The notes beneath the pieces are model-generated. The model saw nothing but the letters and a program-made list of their open reading frames with translations, made no database searches and was not told where the DNA came from. Shown here piece by piece: positions 8,061 to 17,839 of a stretch of DNA of 64,000 bases. The stretch is from Methylocella tundrae. Its GTDB lineage: Bacteria > Pseudomonadota > Alphaproteobacteria > Rhizobiales > Beijerinckiaceae. Both the position numbers and the translations under genes were made by a program. Position 1 is the first letter of the stretch. Each line of letters opens with the position of its first letter. The stretch spans positions 1-64,000 of the forward strand of contig NZ_CABFMQ020000098.1 of NCBI RefSeq assembly GCF_901905185.1, read 5' to 3'.

Positions 8061-9188
8061 ATGAGTTGGATCCACAAGATCCTCAATCGGGCCTCGGCTT
8101 GGATCGACGAAGTCGCGGCGGCGATTCTCGCGGCGGGCGAAGCATTGCGCCCGCCGCGCTTCGCACGTCTTGTCGAACAGGAAGACGGTGGCTTCCTGCT
8201 GCAAGCGGCGTCGGCGCCTGACGCCTCCTCGAAGCTGACGATCCGGCAAAGGGCGGCGCGGGAAAAGGCGCAAGCCGAGTTGCCGCGCGGCGCGATCCAT
8301 ATTGTCGACGGCGTCATCGCGCCGAAGGACGCAGCGACCTTGGCCCCGTTCGTGTCGCACGCACGAGTCGAATTCGTGCTGCGACCGGACCGATTCCTGA
8401 TCCGGCCGCTTCAGCTGCCGCGCCGCGCCACCGATTTTCTCGAAGGCATCATCCGCGCCCAGATTGACAGGCTGACGCCCTGGAGCCCCGCGGAGGCCGC
8501 CTTCGGCTGGCGCCCCTCGAAGGAGGCGTCCGGCGAGCGCATGCTGGTGACTGTCGCGGCGACGGCGCGCGCGCGGCTCGCGCCTTACGTCAACGCCGTT
8601 CGGGGCCTTCGCGTCCAGGCCGTCACGATCTCGACGCAGGCGCCAGAAGGCGCGGCCCCGATCAAGGTGCTCGAACAAAAACTCGAGGGCGTCCTCGAAG
8701 CGCGCCGGCTTCGGCGCGGTCTCATCGTTCTCATCGGCGCGCTGGCGTTTGTCTGCGTCGCATCCGTGATCTTTTCCGCCATCGCCGGAAGCGCGCTCGA
8801 AGCGCAGCGCGATGAGATCAACCAAAGCATCGCGCAACGCCGCGCCGCGCTGCATCGAAACGGCGACGCGAACAGCGCTGCGGCGCTTGCGCTGCGGCAA
8901 AGAAAGCGCGATACGCCCTCGGCCGTGATCGTTTACGAAGAGCTTTCGCGCATCCTGCCCGACGACGCTTATTTGACCGAGATGCACATTCAGGGCAACA
9001 AAGTGCAGATCGTCGGCCTCGCGCATGACGCGCCTGAGTTGATCCACCTCATCGAGCAATCGCCGCATTTCACACATGCGACGTTTTTCGCGGCGACGAC
9101 GCGCTCGCAGTCGGAGACGGCTCAGCATTTCTCAATCGAAGCGCATATCGCGCCGGTCTTCCGCGCGCCCGGGGCTGCGAGCCAATGA
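8061..9188 (+). CDS. gspL: Type II secretion protein GspL (PilN-domain form)
   Basis: Inner-membrane assembly protein expected to bind GspE on the cytoplasmic side and GspM in the periplasm. The N-terminal 210 residues resemble the actin-like cytoplasmic domain (ALRPPRFARLVEQEDG; FILRP-like RFLIRPLQLPRRATDFL). One membrane helix (LIVLIGALAFVCVASVIFSA) is followed by a coiled segment and a PilN-like domain (LSRILPDDAYLTEMHIQGN). 375 aa. It overlaps gspM by 4 bases. Confidence 0.85.
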   Translation: MSWIHKILNRASAWIDEVAAAILAAGEALRPPRFARLVEQEDGGFLLQAASAPDASSKLTIRQRAAREKAQAELPRGAIHIVDGVIAPKDAATLAPFVSHARVEFVLRPDRFLIRPLQLPRRATDFLEGIIRAQIDRLTPWSPAEAAFGWRPSKEASGERMLVTVAATARARLAPYVNAVRGLRVQAVTISTQAPEGAAPIKVLEQKLEGVLEARRLRRGLIVLIGALAFVCVASVIFSAIAGSALEAQRDEINQSIAQRRAALHRNGDANSAAALALRQRKRDTPSAVIVYEELSRILPDDAYLTEMHIQGNKVQIVGLAHDAPELIHLIEQSPHFTHATFFAATTRSQSETAQHFSIEAHIAPVFRAPGAASQ

Positions 9189-9736
9189 CCAGCGCCGAAC
9201 TCTGGAAACGCCTCAATCAATCGCATGCGCCAGCGGCCCTCGCCTATGCCGCCGCCGTGATCGCTTTGCTCGCAGTCATCTCGGTGACATTATCTGGATT
9301 GAGCGACGCCTATGCCGACTATGCCGCCGCCTCCGGCCGGCTCGCGGCGCTTGAACACCACGGAAAATCGGGCGATCAATCCGGCGACGATGAAGCCGCC
9401 GGCTCGCCTTTCCTCGATGGGCCTACGGTGACGATCGCCGGCGCCGATCTGCAGCAGCGCATCGTCAACGCCGTCACGGCCGTCGGCGGCGCCGTGCTGT
9501 CCTCGCAGATCGATCTGCAGGGATCTCAGGCGAGCCAGGGCTACGTCGTGCTAACCGCGAACTGCGAACTGAGCCAAACCGCGTTGCAGCCGCTCCTTTA
9601 TGATATAGAAGCAGGCATGCCCTTTCTTTTCGTCGAACAACTGATCGTCCAGGCGCCGCAAGCCGGCGCTGATTCGGAAGACAAACGAATGCGCATCCAA
9701 ATCGACGTCGCCGGGCAATGGCAGGTGGCGAAATGA
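9185..9736 (+). CDS. gspM: Type II secretion protein GspM
   Basis: Single-pass assembly protein, partner of GspL. It has an N-terminal helix (ALAYAAAVIALLAVISVTLSG) followed by a short coiled region and a ferredoxin-like GspM domain (QQRIVNAVTAVGGAVLSSQ; MPFLFVEQLIVQAP). 183 aa. ATG overlaps the gspL stop and its TGA overlaps the next start, so the three genes are coupled. Confidence 0.82.
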   Translation: MTSAELWKRLNQSHAPAALAYAAAVIALLAVISVTLSGLSDAYADYAAASGRLAALEHHGKSGDQSGDDEAAGSPFLDGPTVTIAGADLQQRIVNAVTAVGGAVLSSQIDLQGSQASQGYVVLTANCELSQTALQPLLYDIEAGMPFLFVEQLIVQAPQAGADSEDKRMRIQIDVAGQWQVAK

Positions 9737-10449
9737 TCCGGCGCGACAGGGCGCTTTTCGGTTTGGCGCTGGCGGCCTTTTGCAGCGCGGCGGCCCTCGC
9801 CCGGGCGCAAAGTCCCAGCGACGCTCAGCTGAGCGCCGACCACAACGATCTCAGCTCGGCGTCTCCGGCGCGCCTCGCCGCGCCGGTCGAACATATCGAC
9901 ATCGAGCCGCGACGCGCGGACGCGCCCGCCGCGCAGCCGATATCGGGAACAGCCAATCCGCTCTGGGCGATCCCCATCGACTCATTGCATGCGACGCGCG
10001 AACGTCCGCTTTTCTCCGCATCGCGGCGTCCGCCGCCGCCCCCGATCACGGCGCCGGCCCAGGTCGAAGTCAGCGCGCCGCCTCCGCCCCCGGAGCCAGA
10101 AAAACCGCAGATCACGCTTGTCGGCGTCGTCCACGGAGGGGAGGCGGAGTTGGGCCTGTTTTCCGATTCGTCGGGCAAGCCCATCACGCTTCACGTGGGT
10201 CAGGATGATCATGGCTGGGTCGTTCGCTCGGTCGATCTTAGAGCGACGACGCTCGAGAAGGACAATCAGCAGGTGAAGCTGGAGCTGCCGGCCCGCAACG
10301 CAGAGACCGCGGGATCGCCATTCGCGCCTCCTGTCGGCGTTATGGCCTCGACAAGCCCGGCGCCGCCGCCCCCCGGAGGCCGTTTTTCGCCCCACCCCTT
10401 CTCTAATCCGCCGCCCTGCCCGCCGCATGGGCCTTGTCAGCAGCCTTAG
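9733..10449 (+). CDS. Type II secretion GspC/GspN-like periplasmic protein
   Basis: The protein (238 aa) starts with a signal peptide ending near ALARA/QS, then a Pro-rich linker (PPPPPITAP; PPPPPEPEK) and a domain resembling the homology region of GspC (ITLVGVVHGGEAELGLF; GQDDHGWVVRSVDL), and ends in a Pro-rich tail. In the family the HR domain contacts the secretin N0 domain; here it may replace a canonical GspC, which is otherwise missing. The start at 9733 is chosen over 9718 because of the ATGA overlap with gspM and the AGGTGG ribosome site. Whether to call it GspC or GspN is uncertain. Confidence 0.7.
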   Translation: MIRRDRALFGLALAAFCSAAALARAQSPSDAQLSADHNDLSSASPARLAAPVEHIDIEPRRADAPAAQPISGTANPLWAIPIDSLHATRERPLFSASRRPPPPPITAPAQVEVSAPPPPPEPEKPQITLVGVVHGGEAELGLFSDSSGKPITLHVGQDDHGWVVRSVDLRATTLEKDNQQVKLELPARNAETAGSPFAPPVGVMASTSPAPPPPGGRFSPHPFSNPPPCPPHGPCQQP

Positions 10450-10463
10450 GCCTCAATCTGCGT

Positions 10464-10487
10464 CGCGGCGTCCGGCCTGACGCCGCG
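10464..10487. terminator. Stem-loop between convergent gsp operon and tolB
   Basis: Perfect 8-base arms CGCGGCGT and ACGCCGCG with an 8-base loop lie between the convergent ends of the GspC/N-like gene (10449) and tolB (10514). Only a weak T-run follows, so it may be a bidirectional but imperfect terminator. Confidence 0.45.
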
Positions 10488-10513
10488 TTGTTATGGCTTG
10501 AAGCGAACTGCGC

Positions 10514-11878
10514 TTAATTCAGCAGCGGGCTCCAGGTCGGATCGGACGCAAAGCTCGGCGTCGGGACAGGAAATTCAGCCCTGCCAAAAACGTCGATCAT
10601 ATAGATTTTCGCTCCGCTGGAGCCGCCGGGATCGCGGAAGAACATCAAATAGAGCCCGTTCGGCGCCCAGGTCGGCCCTTCATTGTGAAAGCCCTCGGTC
10701 AAAATTCGCTCGCCAGACCCGTCCGGCCGCATCACCCCGATCGCGAATGTATTCGCTTTCTGCTTGGTGAACGCAATCAGATCCCCCTTCGGCGACCAGA
10801 CTGGCGTCGAATAGCGCCCCTCGCCAAATGAAATCCGCTTGGGCGCGCCGCCATTCGCCGACATGACATAAATCTGCTGGCTGCCGCCGCGGTCGGACTC
10901 GAAAACGATCTGACTTCCATCCGGAGAATAGGAGGGGGACGTGTCGATCGCGCTCGAATCCGTGAGCCGCGTCGTCGTGCGCGAGCGAACGTCCATCGTG
11001 AAGAGATTGGAGGCCGAGCCTTGCGCCAGCGACATCACGATCTTCTGCCCGTCGGGCGAAAACCGCGGCGCGAAAGTCATGCCGGGGAAATTGCCGACGA
11101 CTTCGCGCTGGCCAGTCTCGATGTTCAGCAACAGGACCTTCGGGTCGGTCGGGCCGAAAGACATATAAGTGACGTCCTGCGAGGACGGCGAAAAGCGCGG
11201 CGTCACGACGAGATCATCGCCGCGCGTCAGATAGCGCACATTGGCGCCGTCCTGATCCATGATCGCAAGGCGCTTGCGCCGATGTTCGGGCGGCCCCGTT
11301 TCGTCAACGAAGACGACGCGGGTATCGAAAAAGCCTCCCTCGCCGGTGATCCGCGAAAAGATCGCGTCGGAAACGATATGCGCGACGCGGCGTGAGTTAT
11401 TGGGGTCCGTCACATATTGCTGGCCGGCGACCTGCTGGCCTGTGGAAACGTCCCAAAGACGGAATTCGGTTTGCAGCCGGCCATCCGGACTGCGCCCGCT
11501 CCGCCCGGTGACGACGAATTGCGCATTGAGCGCGCGCCAGGCGTCCATGTTCGGCGTCTGATCCGGGTTGGCGATCGGCTCGACGAAGGTTTTCGAGTCG
11601 AGCGGCGCGAGGAACACGGAGCGCTTGAAATTATTGGTGATGATGCTGGTGGCTTGCGCCGCCGCGGCGGGATCTCCGGCAAAAGGCGTCACCGCGATCG
11701 AAACCGGCTTGAATTCGCCGCGGCGAACGTCGAGGTAGCGGTCCTCGGCGTGAGCCGGACTCGTGACCCATCCGGCGAATGGCTGCGTGAGCAGGACCGC
11801 GCATAATGCGAGCGGAGCCGCGATCAGCCGGGCTAACCGGGTCTTCCATAAGCGAGCCGTCAGATTGAAAATTGTCAA
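10514..11878 (-). CDS. tolB: Tol-Pal system translocation protein TolB
   Basis: Periplasmic beta-propeller that links TolA and Pal during outer-membrane constriction. After a signal peptide ending near [12 protein letters not shown] comes the TolB N-domain ([10 protein letters not shown]) and WD40-like PD40 repeats ([57 protein letters not shown]). The TTG at 11878 is chosen as start: it has GGAGGA 6 bases upstream and overlaps the tolA stop by 4 bases, giving 454 aa. It is the last gene of tolQ-R-A-B; pal is not next to it in the window. Confidence 0.95.
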   Translation of the reverse strand: MTIFNLTARLWKTRLARLIAAPLALCAVLLTQPFAGWVTSPAHAEDRYLDVRRGEFKPVSIAVTPFAGDPAAAAQATSIITNNFKRSVFLAPLDSKTFVEPIANPDQTPNMDAWRALNAQFVVTGRSGRSPDGRLQTEFRLWDVSTGQQVAGQQYVTDPNNSRRVAHIVSDAIFSRITGEGGFFDTRVVFVDETGPPEHRRKRLAIMDQDGANVRYLTRGDDLVVTPRFSPSSQDVTYMSFGPTDPKVLLLNIETGQREVVGNFPGMTFAPRFSPDGQKIVMSLAQGSASNLFTMDVRSRTTTRLTDSSAIDTSPSYSPDGSQIVFESDRGGSQQIYVMSANGGAPKRISFGEGRYSTPVWSPKGDLIAFTKQKANTFAIGVMRPDGSGERILTEGFHNEGPTWAPNGLYLMFFRDPGGSSGAKIYMIDVFGRAEFPVPTPSFASDPTWSPLLN

Positions 11879-13005
11879 AGCATGTCCTCCGGATCGAAGC
11901 GAACGACCCGGCCTTTCCACTGGTCATAATAAGGCTGGTACTGCGCGGGAATGCGCAACGGATTGCAACGCCGGACGGCCCGTAGGGCGCTTTCGGCGAG
12001 TGAACGCATATTGGGGTCGGATGGCGGATTCAGCAGTTCCGGTTGACCCATCACTGCGCCATCCTGCCCGTATTGAACATGAATCTCGGGCACATATTTC
12101 TGTTCGCTGGCGACGCCGACGTAATTCCAGCAATGCCTGTATTGATCCTGCAGCAGTCCGTCGAGTTGCGCCCAGAGCGAGGGCGACATTTTCGAAGCGC
12201 TCGCCGTCGCCGCGCCGAGGGAGGCGACCTGCTGCAACTCATGGCCGGTCGAGGCTTTCTTCTGCGGCGCCTCCTTGTTGAGGAACCGGCTGATGTCGCT
12301 CGCATCGAACTTGTCCGCGGGATCAGCGGCTTCCTCGCCCGACTTTGGTTTGGCTGCCGGTTTCGGCGGCTGATCCTTCTGCGGCTTTTCCTGCTCGAGC
12401 AGCTTCGCCAATTCATCAGGCTTGAATTTCGGCTCGGCCTTCTTCGGCGGCTCGGCCGGTTTTGGCTTTGGCTCCGTCGCCGTCACCTTTTTTGGCTCCG
12501 CTTTCGGCCGCGCGACGGGCTTCGGCTCGACGGCGTCAGGCGATTCAGCCGAAGGCGGCGCTGGCGGCGGCGCAGCCGCGACAACGGGCTTTTGGACCTC
12601 GGGCTTTAGCTCCGGCTTGGGCTCGGCTTTAGCGTTGTCCTGAACCGGCCGCTCCGGCGGCTTTGGCGCGCTTTTCGCGTCGTCGCGGCCGGGATCGTCC
12701 TCAAGCTTGGCGCGGGTCGGGGGCGCTGGAATATCCACCTTGGCGTCGGGCAGCGTCGATTGCGGTTTCGCCTCCGCGACCTCGGCCAGTTTCTCGACTT
12801 TCTGCTGCGGCTTCTCGCGTTTCGCGGCGGTTTTTTCGCCTTTCATGATCTGGTTGAATTCCTGATCGCTGACCATGTCGACCGGGACGCTCTCCTGCGC
12901 ATCCTCGAATTTGGCCGTGTGCGAAAAGGACAGCAGCGCGGCGGCGAGCAGCAAAGCATGCATGCCGCCTGAGACCGCAGCTCCCGGGTTGTCCCGCAAC
13001 GACAT
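11875..13005 (-). CDS. tolA: Cell envelope integrity protein TolA
   Basis: Inner-membrane anchored energy-transducing protein of the Tol-Pal complex. An N-terminal membrane segment ([17 protein letters not shown]) is followed by about 220 residues of Pro/Lys/Glu/Ala-rich linker and a C-terminal TonB-like domain ([31 protein letters not shown]). 376 aa. It lies 6 bases after tolR and overlaps tolB. The extended KPEP-type linker is normal for alphaproteobacterial TolA. Confidence 0.9.
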   Translation of the reverse strand: MSLRDNPGAAVSGGMHALLLAAALLSFSHTAKFEDAQESVPVDMVSDQEFNQIMKGEKTAAKREKPQQKVEKLAEVAEAKPQSTLPDAKVDIPAPPTRAKLEDDPGRDDAKSAPKPPERPVQDNAKAEPKPELKPEVQKPVVAAAPPPAPPSAESPDAVEPKPVARPKAEPKKVTATEPKPKPAEPPKKAEPKFKPDELAKLLEQEKPQKDQPPKPAAKPKSGEEAADPADKFDASDISRFLNKEAPQKKASTGHELQQVASLGAATASASKMSPSLWAQLDGLLQDQYRHCWNYVGVASEQKYVPEIHVQYGQDGAVMGQPELLNPPSDPNMRSLAESALRAVRRCNPLRIPAQYQPYYDQWKGRVVRFDPEDML

Positions 13006-13011
13006 TGAAGC

Positions 13012-13458
13012 TCAATTCTTGCTGGGGTCGGTGACCAGAGCGACCTTTTTGTACCCGGCGGTCGTAATGATCGACATGACCTCGGCGATCTTGCCGTAAT
13101 TCACCTGATTGGCGCCGCGCACATAGATGCGCTCGTCAAAGCCTGATTTCGCGAGCTCTTTCAATTTGTCGGCGAGCTGGTTCATTTCCACCGGCTGGTC
13201 CATGACAAAGACGGCGCCCTTCTCGTCGATGGCGACGGATAGCGGCTTTTGCTCGACATTCAGCGCCGCTGATTTCGTTTGCGGCAGGTCGATCGGCACG
13301 CCAGTCGCCAGCAAGGGCGCTGCGACCATGAAAATGATCAAGAGCACCAGCATGACGTCGATGAACGGCGTCATGTTGATATCGGCCATCGGCCGGTAGC
13401 GGGGCGAGCCGCGCCGTCCGCGGCCGCCCTTGCGCGCTGCAATCGCCGACATGGCCAT
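13012..13458 (-). CDS. tolR: Tol-Pal proton channel subunit TolR
   Basis: ExbD/TolR-family subunit. After a short basic N terminus comes MADINMTPFIDVMLVLLIIFMV, in which the membrane Asp (FIDVM) is the proton-relay residue of the family. The periplasmic domain ends in NYGKIAEVMSIITTAGYKKVALVTDP. ATG 13458 is preferred (GGGAG 9 bases upstream); TTG 13464 would add two residues. 148 aa. Confidence 0.95.
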   Translation of the reverse strand: MAMSAIAARKGGRGRRGSPRYRPMADINMTPFIDVMLVLLIIFMVAAPLLATGVPIDLPQTKSAALNVEQKPLSVAIDEKGAVFVMDQPVEMNQLADKLKELAKSGFDERIYVRGANQVNYGKIAEVMSIITTAGYKKVALVTDPSKN

Positions 13459-13630
13459 GTTCAAAAACTCCCGTGCAAGCGCCGGATAGGAAGCGGTCGG
13501 TCGCGGCCGGCGTGGTGTCCGCTTGAAGGACAGCCGAAGCGTCCGCGACTTTCAGCTCTGTTCCATTCACCGCGTTTCCCGGAAGCGAGACGATCATCGC
13601 TTCCGTTGAAAACGCTCCGAAAAATCATGC

Positions 13631-14374
13631 TCAGGCTGCCTGGTCGTGCGCCGTCCGCTGGTCGATCTGACGCGACAGGATTGAGGAGAATTCATCCGCG
13701 AAGCCTTCGAGCTGCGCCTGTTTCTTGGCGACGTCGCCCTGCAGCTTATTGTAGGCGATCAGCGCCGGAATGGCGGCGAAAAGGCCGATGGCGGTGGCGA
13801 AAAGCGCCTCCGCGATGCCGGGCGCAACCACCGCCAAGGACGTGTTGCGCGAAGCGGCGATCGACCGGAACGACGTCATGATGCCCCAGACCGTCCCGAA
13901 GAGGCCGATGAAGGGGCTGGCGGAGGCGACCGTCGCCAGCACAAGAAGATTTGATTCCAGCTTCTCAACTTCGCGGGAGATCGAGACGTCGAGCACTTTT
14001 TCAATGCGCGCCTGCAATCCCATGAACGAGGAAACTCCGCCTTGCACGGAGCGGCGCCATTCCCGCATCGCGGCGACGAAAAGGCTTGCCGTGCCTGTCG
14101 TCGGCCGCGACGACAGAGTGGCGTAAAGCTCGTCGAGCGAGGCCCCCGACCAGAATACTTCCTCGAACTGCGCCATCGCGCGCTGGGTCCGGCGGAGCAA
14201 AATGGCCTTGTTGATGATGATCGCCCAGCACCAGACGGAGGCGCCAAGCAATCCCAGCATGACGAGTTTGACGACGATATGGGCGGACAGGAACATCGAC
14301 AGGAGCGAGACTTCGCTTCCCGGAGCAAAACCGGTTGCCGCCACGCCCGTGGCCGCGATATCCGCAGGGTTCAT
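13631..14374 (-). CDS. tolQ: Tol-Pal proton channel subunit TolQ
   Basis: MotA/TolQ/ExbB-family protein forming the channel with TolR. Three membrane helices are visible (VVKLVMLGLLGASVWCWAI; LVLATVASASPFIGLFGTVWG; IAEALFATAIGLFAAIPALIAYN), with the conserved GLFGTVWGIM motif. The open frame extends to 14473, but ATG 14374 with the GATGAGGACGATGAG purine-rich leader gives 247 aa with a normal N terminus. The 172 bases to tolR are longer than usual and hold no gene. Confidence 0.94.
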   Translation of the reverse strand: MNPADIAATGVAATGFAPGSEVSLLSMFLSAHIVVKLVMLGLLGASVWCWAIIINKAILLRRTQRAMAQFEEVFWSGASLDELYATLSSRPTTGTASLFVAAMREWRRSVQGGVSSFMGLQARIEKVLDVSISREVEKLESNLLVLATVASASPFIGLFGTVWGIMTSFRSIAASRNTSLAVVAPGIAEALFATAIGLFAAIPALIAYNKLQGDVAKKQAQLEGFADEFSSILSRQIDQRTAHDQAA

Positions 14375-14565
14375 CTCATCGTCCTCATCGGCTGGCGAAT
14401 TTGAATGGAAGGCTATCGCCTTGCGCTGCGCGAACGCCCAATGCTCCGCAAAGCCGATTCCTCTTGACGCCAAAATCGGTCATTTCTGCGGCTTTATCTG
14501 ACCCAAAGTTTAACCGTCAGCGCAGTTAAAATCCGGTTACCGTCCGGAATGGACAAGGCCGCCAT

Positions 14566-15012
14566 TCAGGTTTTTGGTCCCGCCCTGAGCTTATCGAGGA
14601 GCGACGCGGGGAGACGGATGGGTTTTCCTGCCGAGACGACAGCGATTTTGACCTTCGCGCCGACCAGAAGCTCTCCCCCGCGCAAAATCTTTTGGCCCAT
14701 TTCGATCGACGCGCCTCCGATCGAATCCGTCCGCGTCTCGACGCTGAGCTTGTCGTCCATGAGAGCGGCCTTGCGAAAATCGAGCGTCATGGCCCGCACG
14801 GCGAAATAATAGCTGTCCTTCCCCTGCTCGAAAATCTCGCGGTGTCCAATGCCGAGAGCGCGCAGAAATTCGGTGCGCCCGCGCTCCAGGAATCGCAAAT
14901 AGGAGGCGTGATAAACAACGCCGGAAAAATCGGTATCTTCATAATAGACGCGCAGGTCAAAGCGGTGCGGCTCGTCCGCAGGGCTGGCCGGTTGTTCAGA
15001 TTTGTGTCGCAT
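14566..15012 (-). CDS. ybgC: Tol-Pal-associated acyl-CoA thioesterase YbgC
   Basis: Cytoplasmic hot-dog thioesterase commonly placed first in tol operons. The family signature is clear: YYEDTDFSGVVYHASYLRF, with the catalytic Asp in EDTDFSG, followed by ERGRTEFLRALG. 148 aa, full length. It is read in the same direction as tolQ, 191 bases upstream of it. The start region is divergent from gpsA. Confidence 0.95.
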   Translation of the reverse strand: MRHKSEQPASPADEPHRFDLRVYYEDTDFSGVVYHASYLRFLERGRTEFLRALGIGHREIFEQGKDSYYFAVRAMTLDFRKAALMDDKLSVETRTDSIGGASIEMGQKILRGGELLVGAKVKIAVVSAGKPIRLPASLLDKLRAGPKT

Positions 15013-15042
15013 GAGCCTCGGACAATGGGTTTTCTGACCACG

Positions 15043-15059
15043 AAAAAGCTTAGCTTTTT
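15043..15059. repeat. Short palindrome in the ybgC-gpsA divergent spacer
   Basis: AAAAAGCT (15043-15050) and AGCTTTTT (15052-15059) form a perfect 8-base inverted repeat with a single central T. It sits in the 143-base spacer between the two divergent genes, where both promoters should lie. It could be an operator or a chance A/T-rich palindrome. Confidence 0.35.
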
Positions 15060-15155
15060 TGCGAGCGATCGCTCAAGCTTGGCCGGAGTGGCCGAACCGG
15101 CGGACATGGTCGGCATATTGGCTCACGAACAATCGGTTGCGGATGGGGAAACATC

Positions 15156-16184
15156 ATGACCAATGGGCGCAGCGGTCGAATAGCGGTCTTCGGCGCTGGC
15201 GCCTGGGGCACGGCGCTGGCCAATCTCGCCGCGCGCGGCGGCCGCGAGCCGCGCGCTGAAACCGTTGTGACGCTTTTCGCGCGCGATTGCGACCATGTCG
15301 CCGAGATGCAGGCGACCGGCGTCAACGCCCGGCGTCTGCCCGGTGTGCCGCTCCTCTCGAACGTTCGCCCCACCTCGGATCTCGCGGAGGCGGCGGCGGA
15401 CGCCGATGTCATCCTGGCCGTCGTGCCGGCGCAGGCGCTGCGCGGTCTCCTCGAATCGCTCGAGCCGTTCGTCGCGGGGAGCAAGGCGCCAATTGTCGTC
15501 TGCGCCAAAGGCATCGAACATGGCACGGGCCATTTCCTCAGCGAAGTCGTGAGCGAAGTGCTGCCGGACCATCCGCCGGCGGTCCTCTCCGGTCCGAGTT
15601 TTGCGCAGGATGTCGCGCGCGGTCTGCCGACCGCCGTCGCTCTTGCCGCCGCGGACGCAGAACTCGCCGCCATCCTCGCTGGCCGGCTCGCGGGTCCTGG
15701 ATTTCGCGTCTATTCCTCAACCGACATGCGCGGCGTGGAGCTTGGCGGCGCGGCGAAGAATGTCCTCGCCGTCGCAAACGGCGTCGCAGCCGGGCGAGAC
15801 CTTGGCGCTAGCGCCGGCGCGGCGCTGGTCGCGCGCGGCTTCGCGGAGCTCATCAGGTTTGGCCGCGCTTTCGGCGCGGAGCCCGCGACATTGATGGGCC
15901 TCTCCGGCCTTGGCGATCTCGTGCTGACCTGCACATCCGCGCTGTCGCGCAATTTTTCGCTTGGCGTTGCGCTCGGGCGCGGCCAGACCATCGCCGAGGC
16001 CTCCGCCCGCATCGGCCTTGCAGAAGGTCTTTACACCTGCGGCGTTCTCGTCGATCTCGCCAACGCGGCAGGAGTCGACATGCCGATCGCCAAAGCCGTC
16101 GACGCGGTGCTGGCCGAGCGGATCACCATCGACGAGGCGATCGCCGAATTGTTGGCGCGCCCCTCCAAAGCCGAGGGCGTATAA
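15156..16184 (+). CDS. gpsA: Glycerol-3-phosphate dehydrogenase [NAD(P)+]
   Basis: Makes sn-glycerol 3-phosphate from dihydroxyacetone phosphate for phospholipid synthesis. The nucleotide site is VFGAGAWGTALAN at the N terminus. Further family motifs are PIVVCAKGIE, VLSGPSFAQDVARGLPTAV, the catalytic Lys in GAAKNVLAVANGVA, and MGLSGLGDLVLTCTS. At 342 aa it has the family length. Start ATG 15156 is consistent with the N terminus starting a few residues before the Rossmann strand. Confidence 0.96.
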   Translation: MTNGRSGRIAVFGAGAWGTALANLAARGGREPRAETVVTLFARDCDHVAEMQATGVNARRLPGVPLLSNVRPTSDLAEAAADADVILAVVPAQALRGLLESLEPFVAGSKAPIVVCAKGIEHGTGHFLSEVVSEVLPDHPPAVLSGPSFAQDVARGLPTAVALAAADAELAAILAGRLAGPGFRVYSSTDMRGVELGGAAKNVLAVANGVAAGRDLGASAGAALVARGFAELIRFGRAFGAEPATLMGLSGLGDLVLTCTSALSRNFSLGVALGRGQTIAEASARIGLAEGLYTCGVLVDLANAAGVDMPIAKAVDAVLAERITIDEAIAELLARPSKAEGV

Positions 16185-16276
16185 AGCCGAATTTCCTGAA
16201 TTTTCGCGTAAACTCCGCCGTCCAAGCGGATAGATTGCGCCGGGCAGAATCACTTCGCGTGGCGGGGACGGACGAA

Positions 16277-16690
16277 ATGGCGCATTGGCTGATCAAAAGC
16301 GAGCCGAATAAATGGTCATGGGACGACCAGGTCGCGGCGGGCAAAAAAGGCACCTTCTGGAACGGCGTGCGCAATCATCAGGCGAAACAGAATTTGATGG
16401 CGATGAAGGTCGGCGAAGAGGCGTTCTTCTATCATTCGAATGAAGGAAAGCAGATCGTCGGCATCGTGGAGATCATCAAGCCCTATTACCCGGATGACAG
16501 CGATCCGACCGGCAAGTTCGGCATGGTCGACGTCCGCGCCAAAACGCCGCTGAAACGGCCCGTGACCTTGGAGGCGATCAAGGCCGATCCGCAGCTGAAG
16601 CATATGGTGCTCGTCAATAATTCAAGGCTGTCGGTGCAGCCGGTCAGCGACGACGAGTGGCAGATTATTTGCGCGGAGGGCGGGGTTTGA
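16277..16690 (+). CDS. EVE domain-containing protein
   Basis: A 137-aa PUA-like EVE protein. Motifs are MAHWLIKSEPNKWSWDDQ, WNGVRNHQAKQNLMAMKVGE and VDVRAKTPLKRPVTL. EVE proteins are proposed to bind modified bases in DNA or RNA; the physiological role is unknown. ATG 16277 is preferred over 16235 because the domain begins directly at MAHWL and a GGACGGA sequence precedes it. It follows gpsA in the same direction by 92 bases. Confidence 0.88.
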   Translation: MAHWLIKSEPNKWSWDDQVAAGKKGTFWNGVRNHQAKQNLMAMKVGEEAFFYHSNEGKQIVGIVEIIKPYYPDDSDPTGKFGMVDVRAKTPLKRPVTLEAIKADPQLKHMVLVNNSRLSVQPVSDDEWQIICAEGGV

Positions 16691-16846
16691 AGGGCGCCTG
16701 GCGCACCCGAAGCGGCGGCGCGGGAAGAGGGAAAAGCTCCGGTCGATAGCGAACAGAGACTGTCCGCCATCGACGAGTCATCCCGTTTTGACCCGACGCT
16801 GATGCGCGTTGCGGAGCTCTCCTCTATCCACCCTAAAATCGCGCGC

Positions 16847-17839
16847 TCAACCAAAGGGTTGCGGCTGCGGGGTCTTTTTGGTTGACGGCGGCAGGTGCGG
16901 CAGAACGATCTGCGGCTGATCGCCTGTCAACGTCTTGAGGAAGGCGACGATTTTCGCGTTTTCCTCCTCCGTGAAGGTTCGGCCGAGCTGGAGCTTGCCC
17001 ATCGTCTCAACTGCTTGCTCAAGCGTCGCCGCTTCGCCATCATGGAAATAGGGATAGGTGAGCTCGACATTGCGCAGCATCGGCACTTTGAAATTGAAAC
17101 GATCAGCGTCGTCGCCGGTCACGGCGACCCGGCCCTGCGCGGGATTCGACGTCTTATAGGGCTCGACCACGCCCATTTTCTGGAACGAATTGCCGCCCAC
17201 TCCAGGGCCGTTATGGCACGCGACGCAGCCGCTATCCTTGAACAGCGCATAGCCCTCGAGTTCCGTCTTGGTCAGCGCCGACTTATCGCCCTCAAGCCAT
17301 TTGTCGAAGCGAGAGTTGGGCGTGACGAGCGTCTCCTCGAAGGCGGCGATCGCCGCTGTCACGCGATCGATGTCGACGCCGTCGGATCCGAACGCCCCTT
17401 TGAACTCTGTGGCGTAGGCCGGGATCGACTGCACGACATTGACCACCAACTCATGCGTCGAGGCCATTTCGACGGGATTGACCATTGGACCGCCAGCTTG
17501 CGCCTTCAGATCCTTGGCCCGCCCGTCCCAGAATTGCGCGAGGTTCAGGCGCGAATTGAGCACCGTCGGCGTATTGATGGGGTCCGGCTGCCAGTGGTCG
17601 CCGATCGACATTTTGAGATTGTCTGTCCCAGCCAAGCTCAAGTTGTGGCAGGAGTTGCACGAGATCGCGCCTGATTTGGAAAGACGAGGGTCAAAATAGA
17701 GCTTCTTGCCGAGTTCGACGAGAGCGGGATTTGTTACTTTAGCGGGAGCGATTGGCTGGATAGGCTCTTCTGCGCGGACTGGTCGAACGAACACAGTCAC
17801 GCAAGCTCCGAGCATAATTGCGAGGATGCGGCGTTTCAT
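16847..17839 (-). CDS. Di-haem cytochrome c peroxidase
   Basis: Periplasmic peroxidase of the CcpA/MauG superfamily that would reduce hydrogen peroxide with electrons from c-type cytochromes. A signal peptide (MKRRILAIMLGACVTVFVRP, cleaved near VRA/EE) precedes two haem c motifs, CNSCH (with SGAISCNSCHNLSLAG) and CVACH (DSGCVACHNGPGVGG). The family pieces NTPTVLNSRLNLAQFWDGRA and VPMLRNVELTYPYFHDG are present. 330 aa, full length. No cytochrome biogenesis gene is nearby. Confidence 0.92.
   Translation of the reverse strand: MKRRILAIMLGACVTVFVRPVRAEEPIQPIAPAKVTNPALVELGKKLYFDPRLSKSGAISCNSCHNLSLAGTDNLKMSIGDHWQPDPINTPTVLNSRLNLAQFWDGRAKDLKAQAGGPMVNPVEMASTHELVVNVVQSIPAYATEFKGAFGSDGVDIDRVTAAIAAFEETLVTPNSRFDKWLEGDKSALTKTELEGYALFKDSGCVACHNGPGVGGNSFQKMGVVEPYKTSNPAQGRVAVTGDDADRFNFKVPMLRNVELTYPYFHDGEAATLEQAVETMGKLQLGRTFTEEENAKIVAFLKTLTGDQPQIVLPHLPPSTKKTPQPQPFG

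Noticed and set aside
7842..9128. 428-codon minus-strand frame
   Set aside because: Antisense to gspL and running into the repeat; low-complexity Arg/Asp product.
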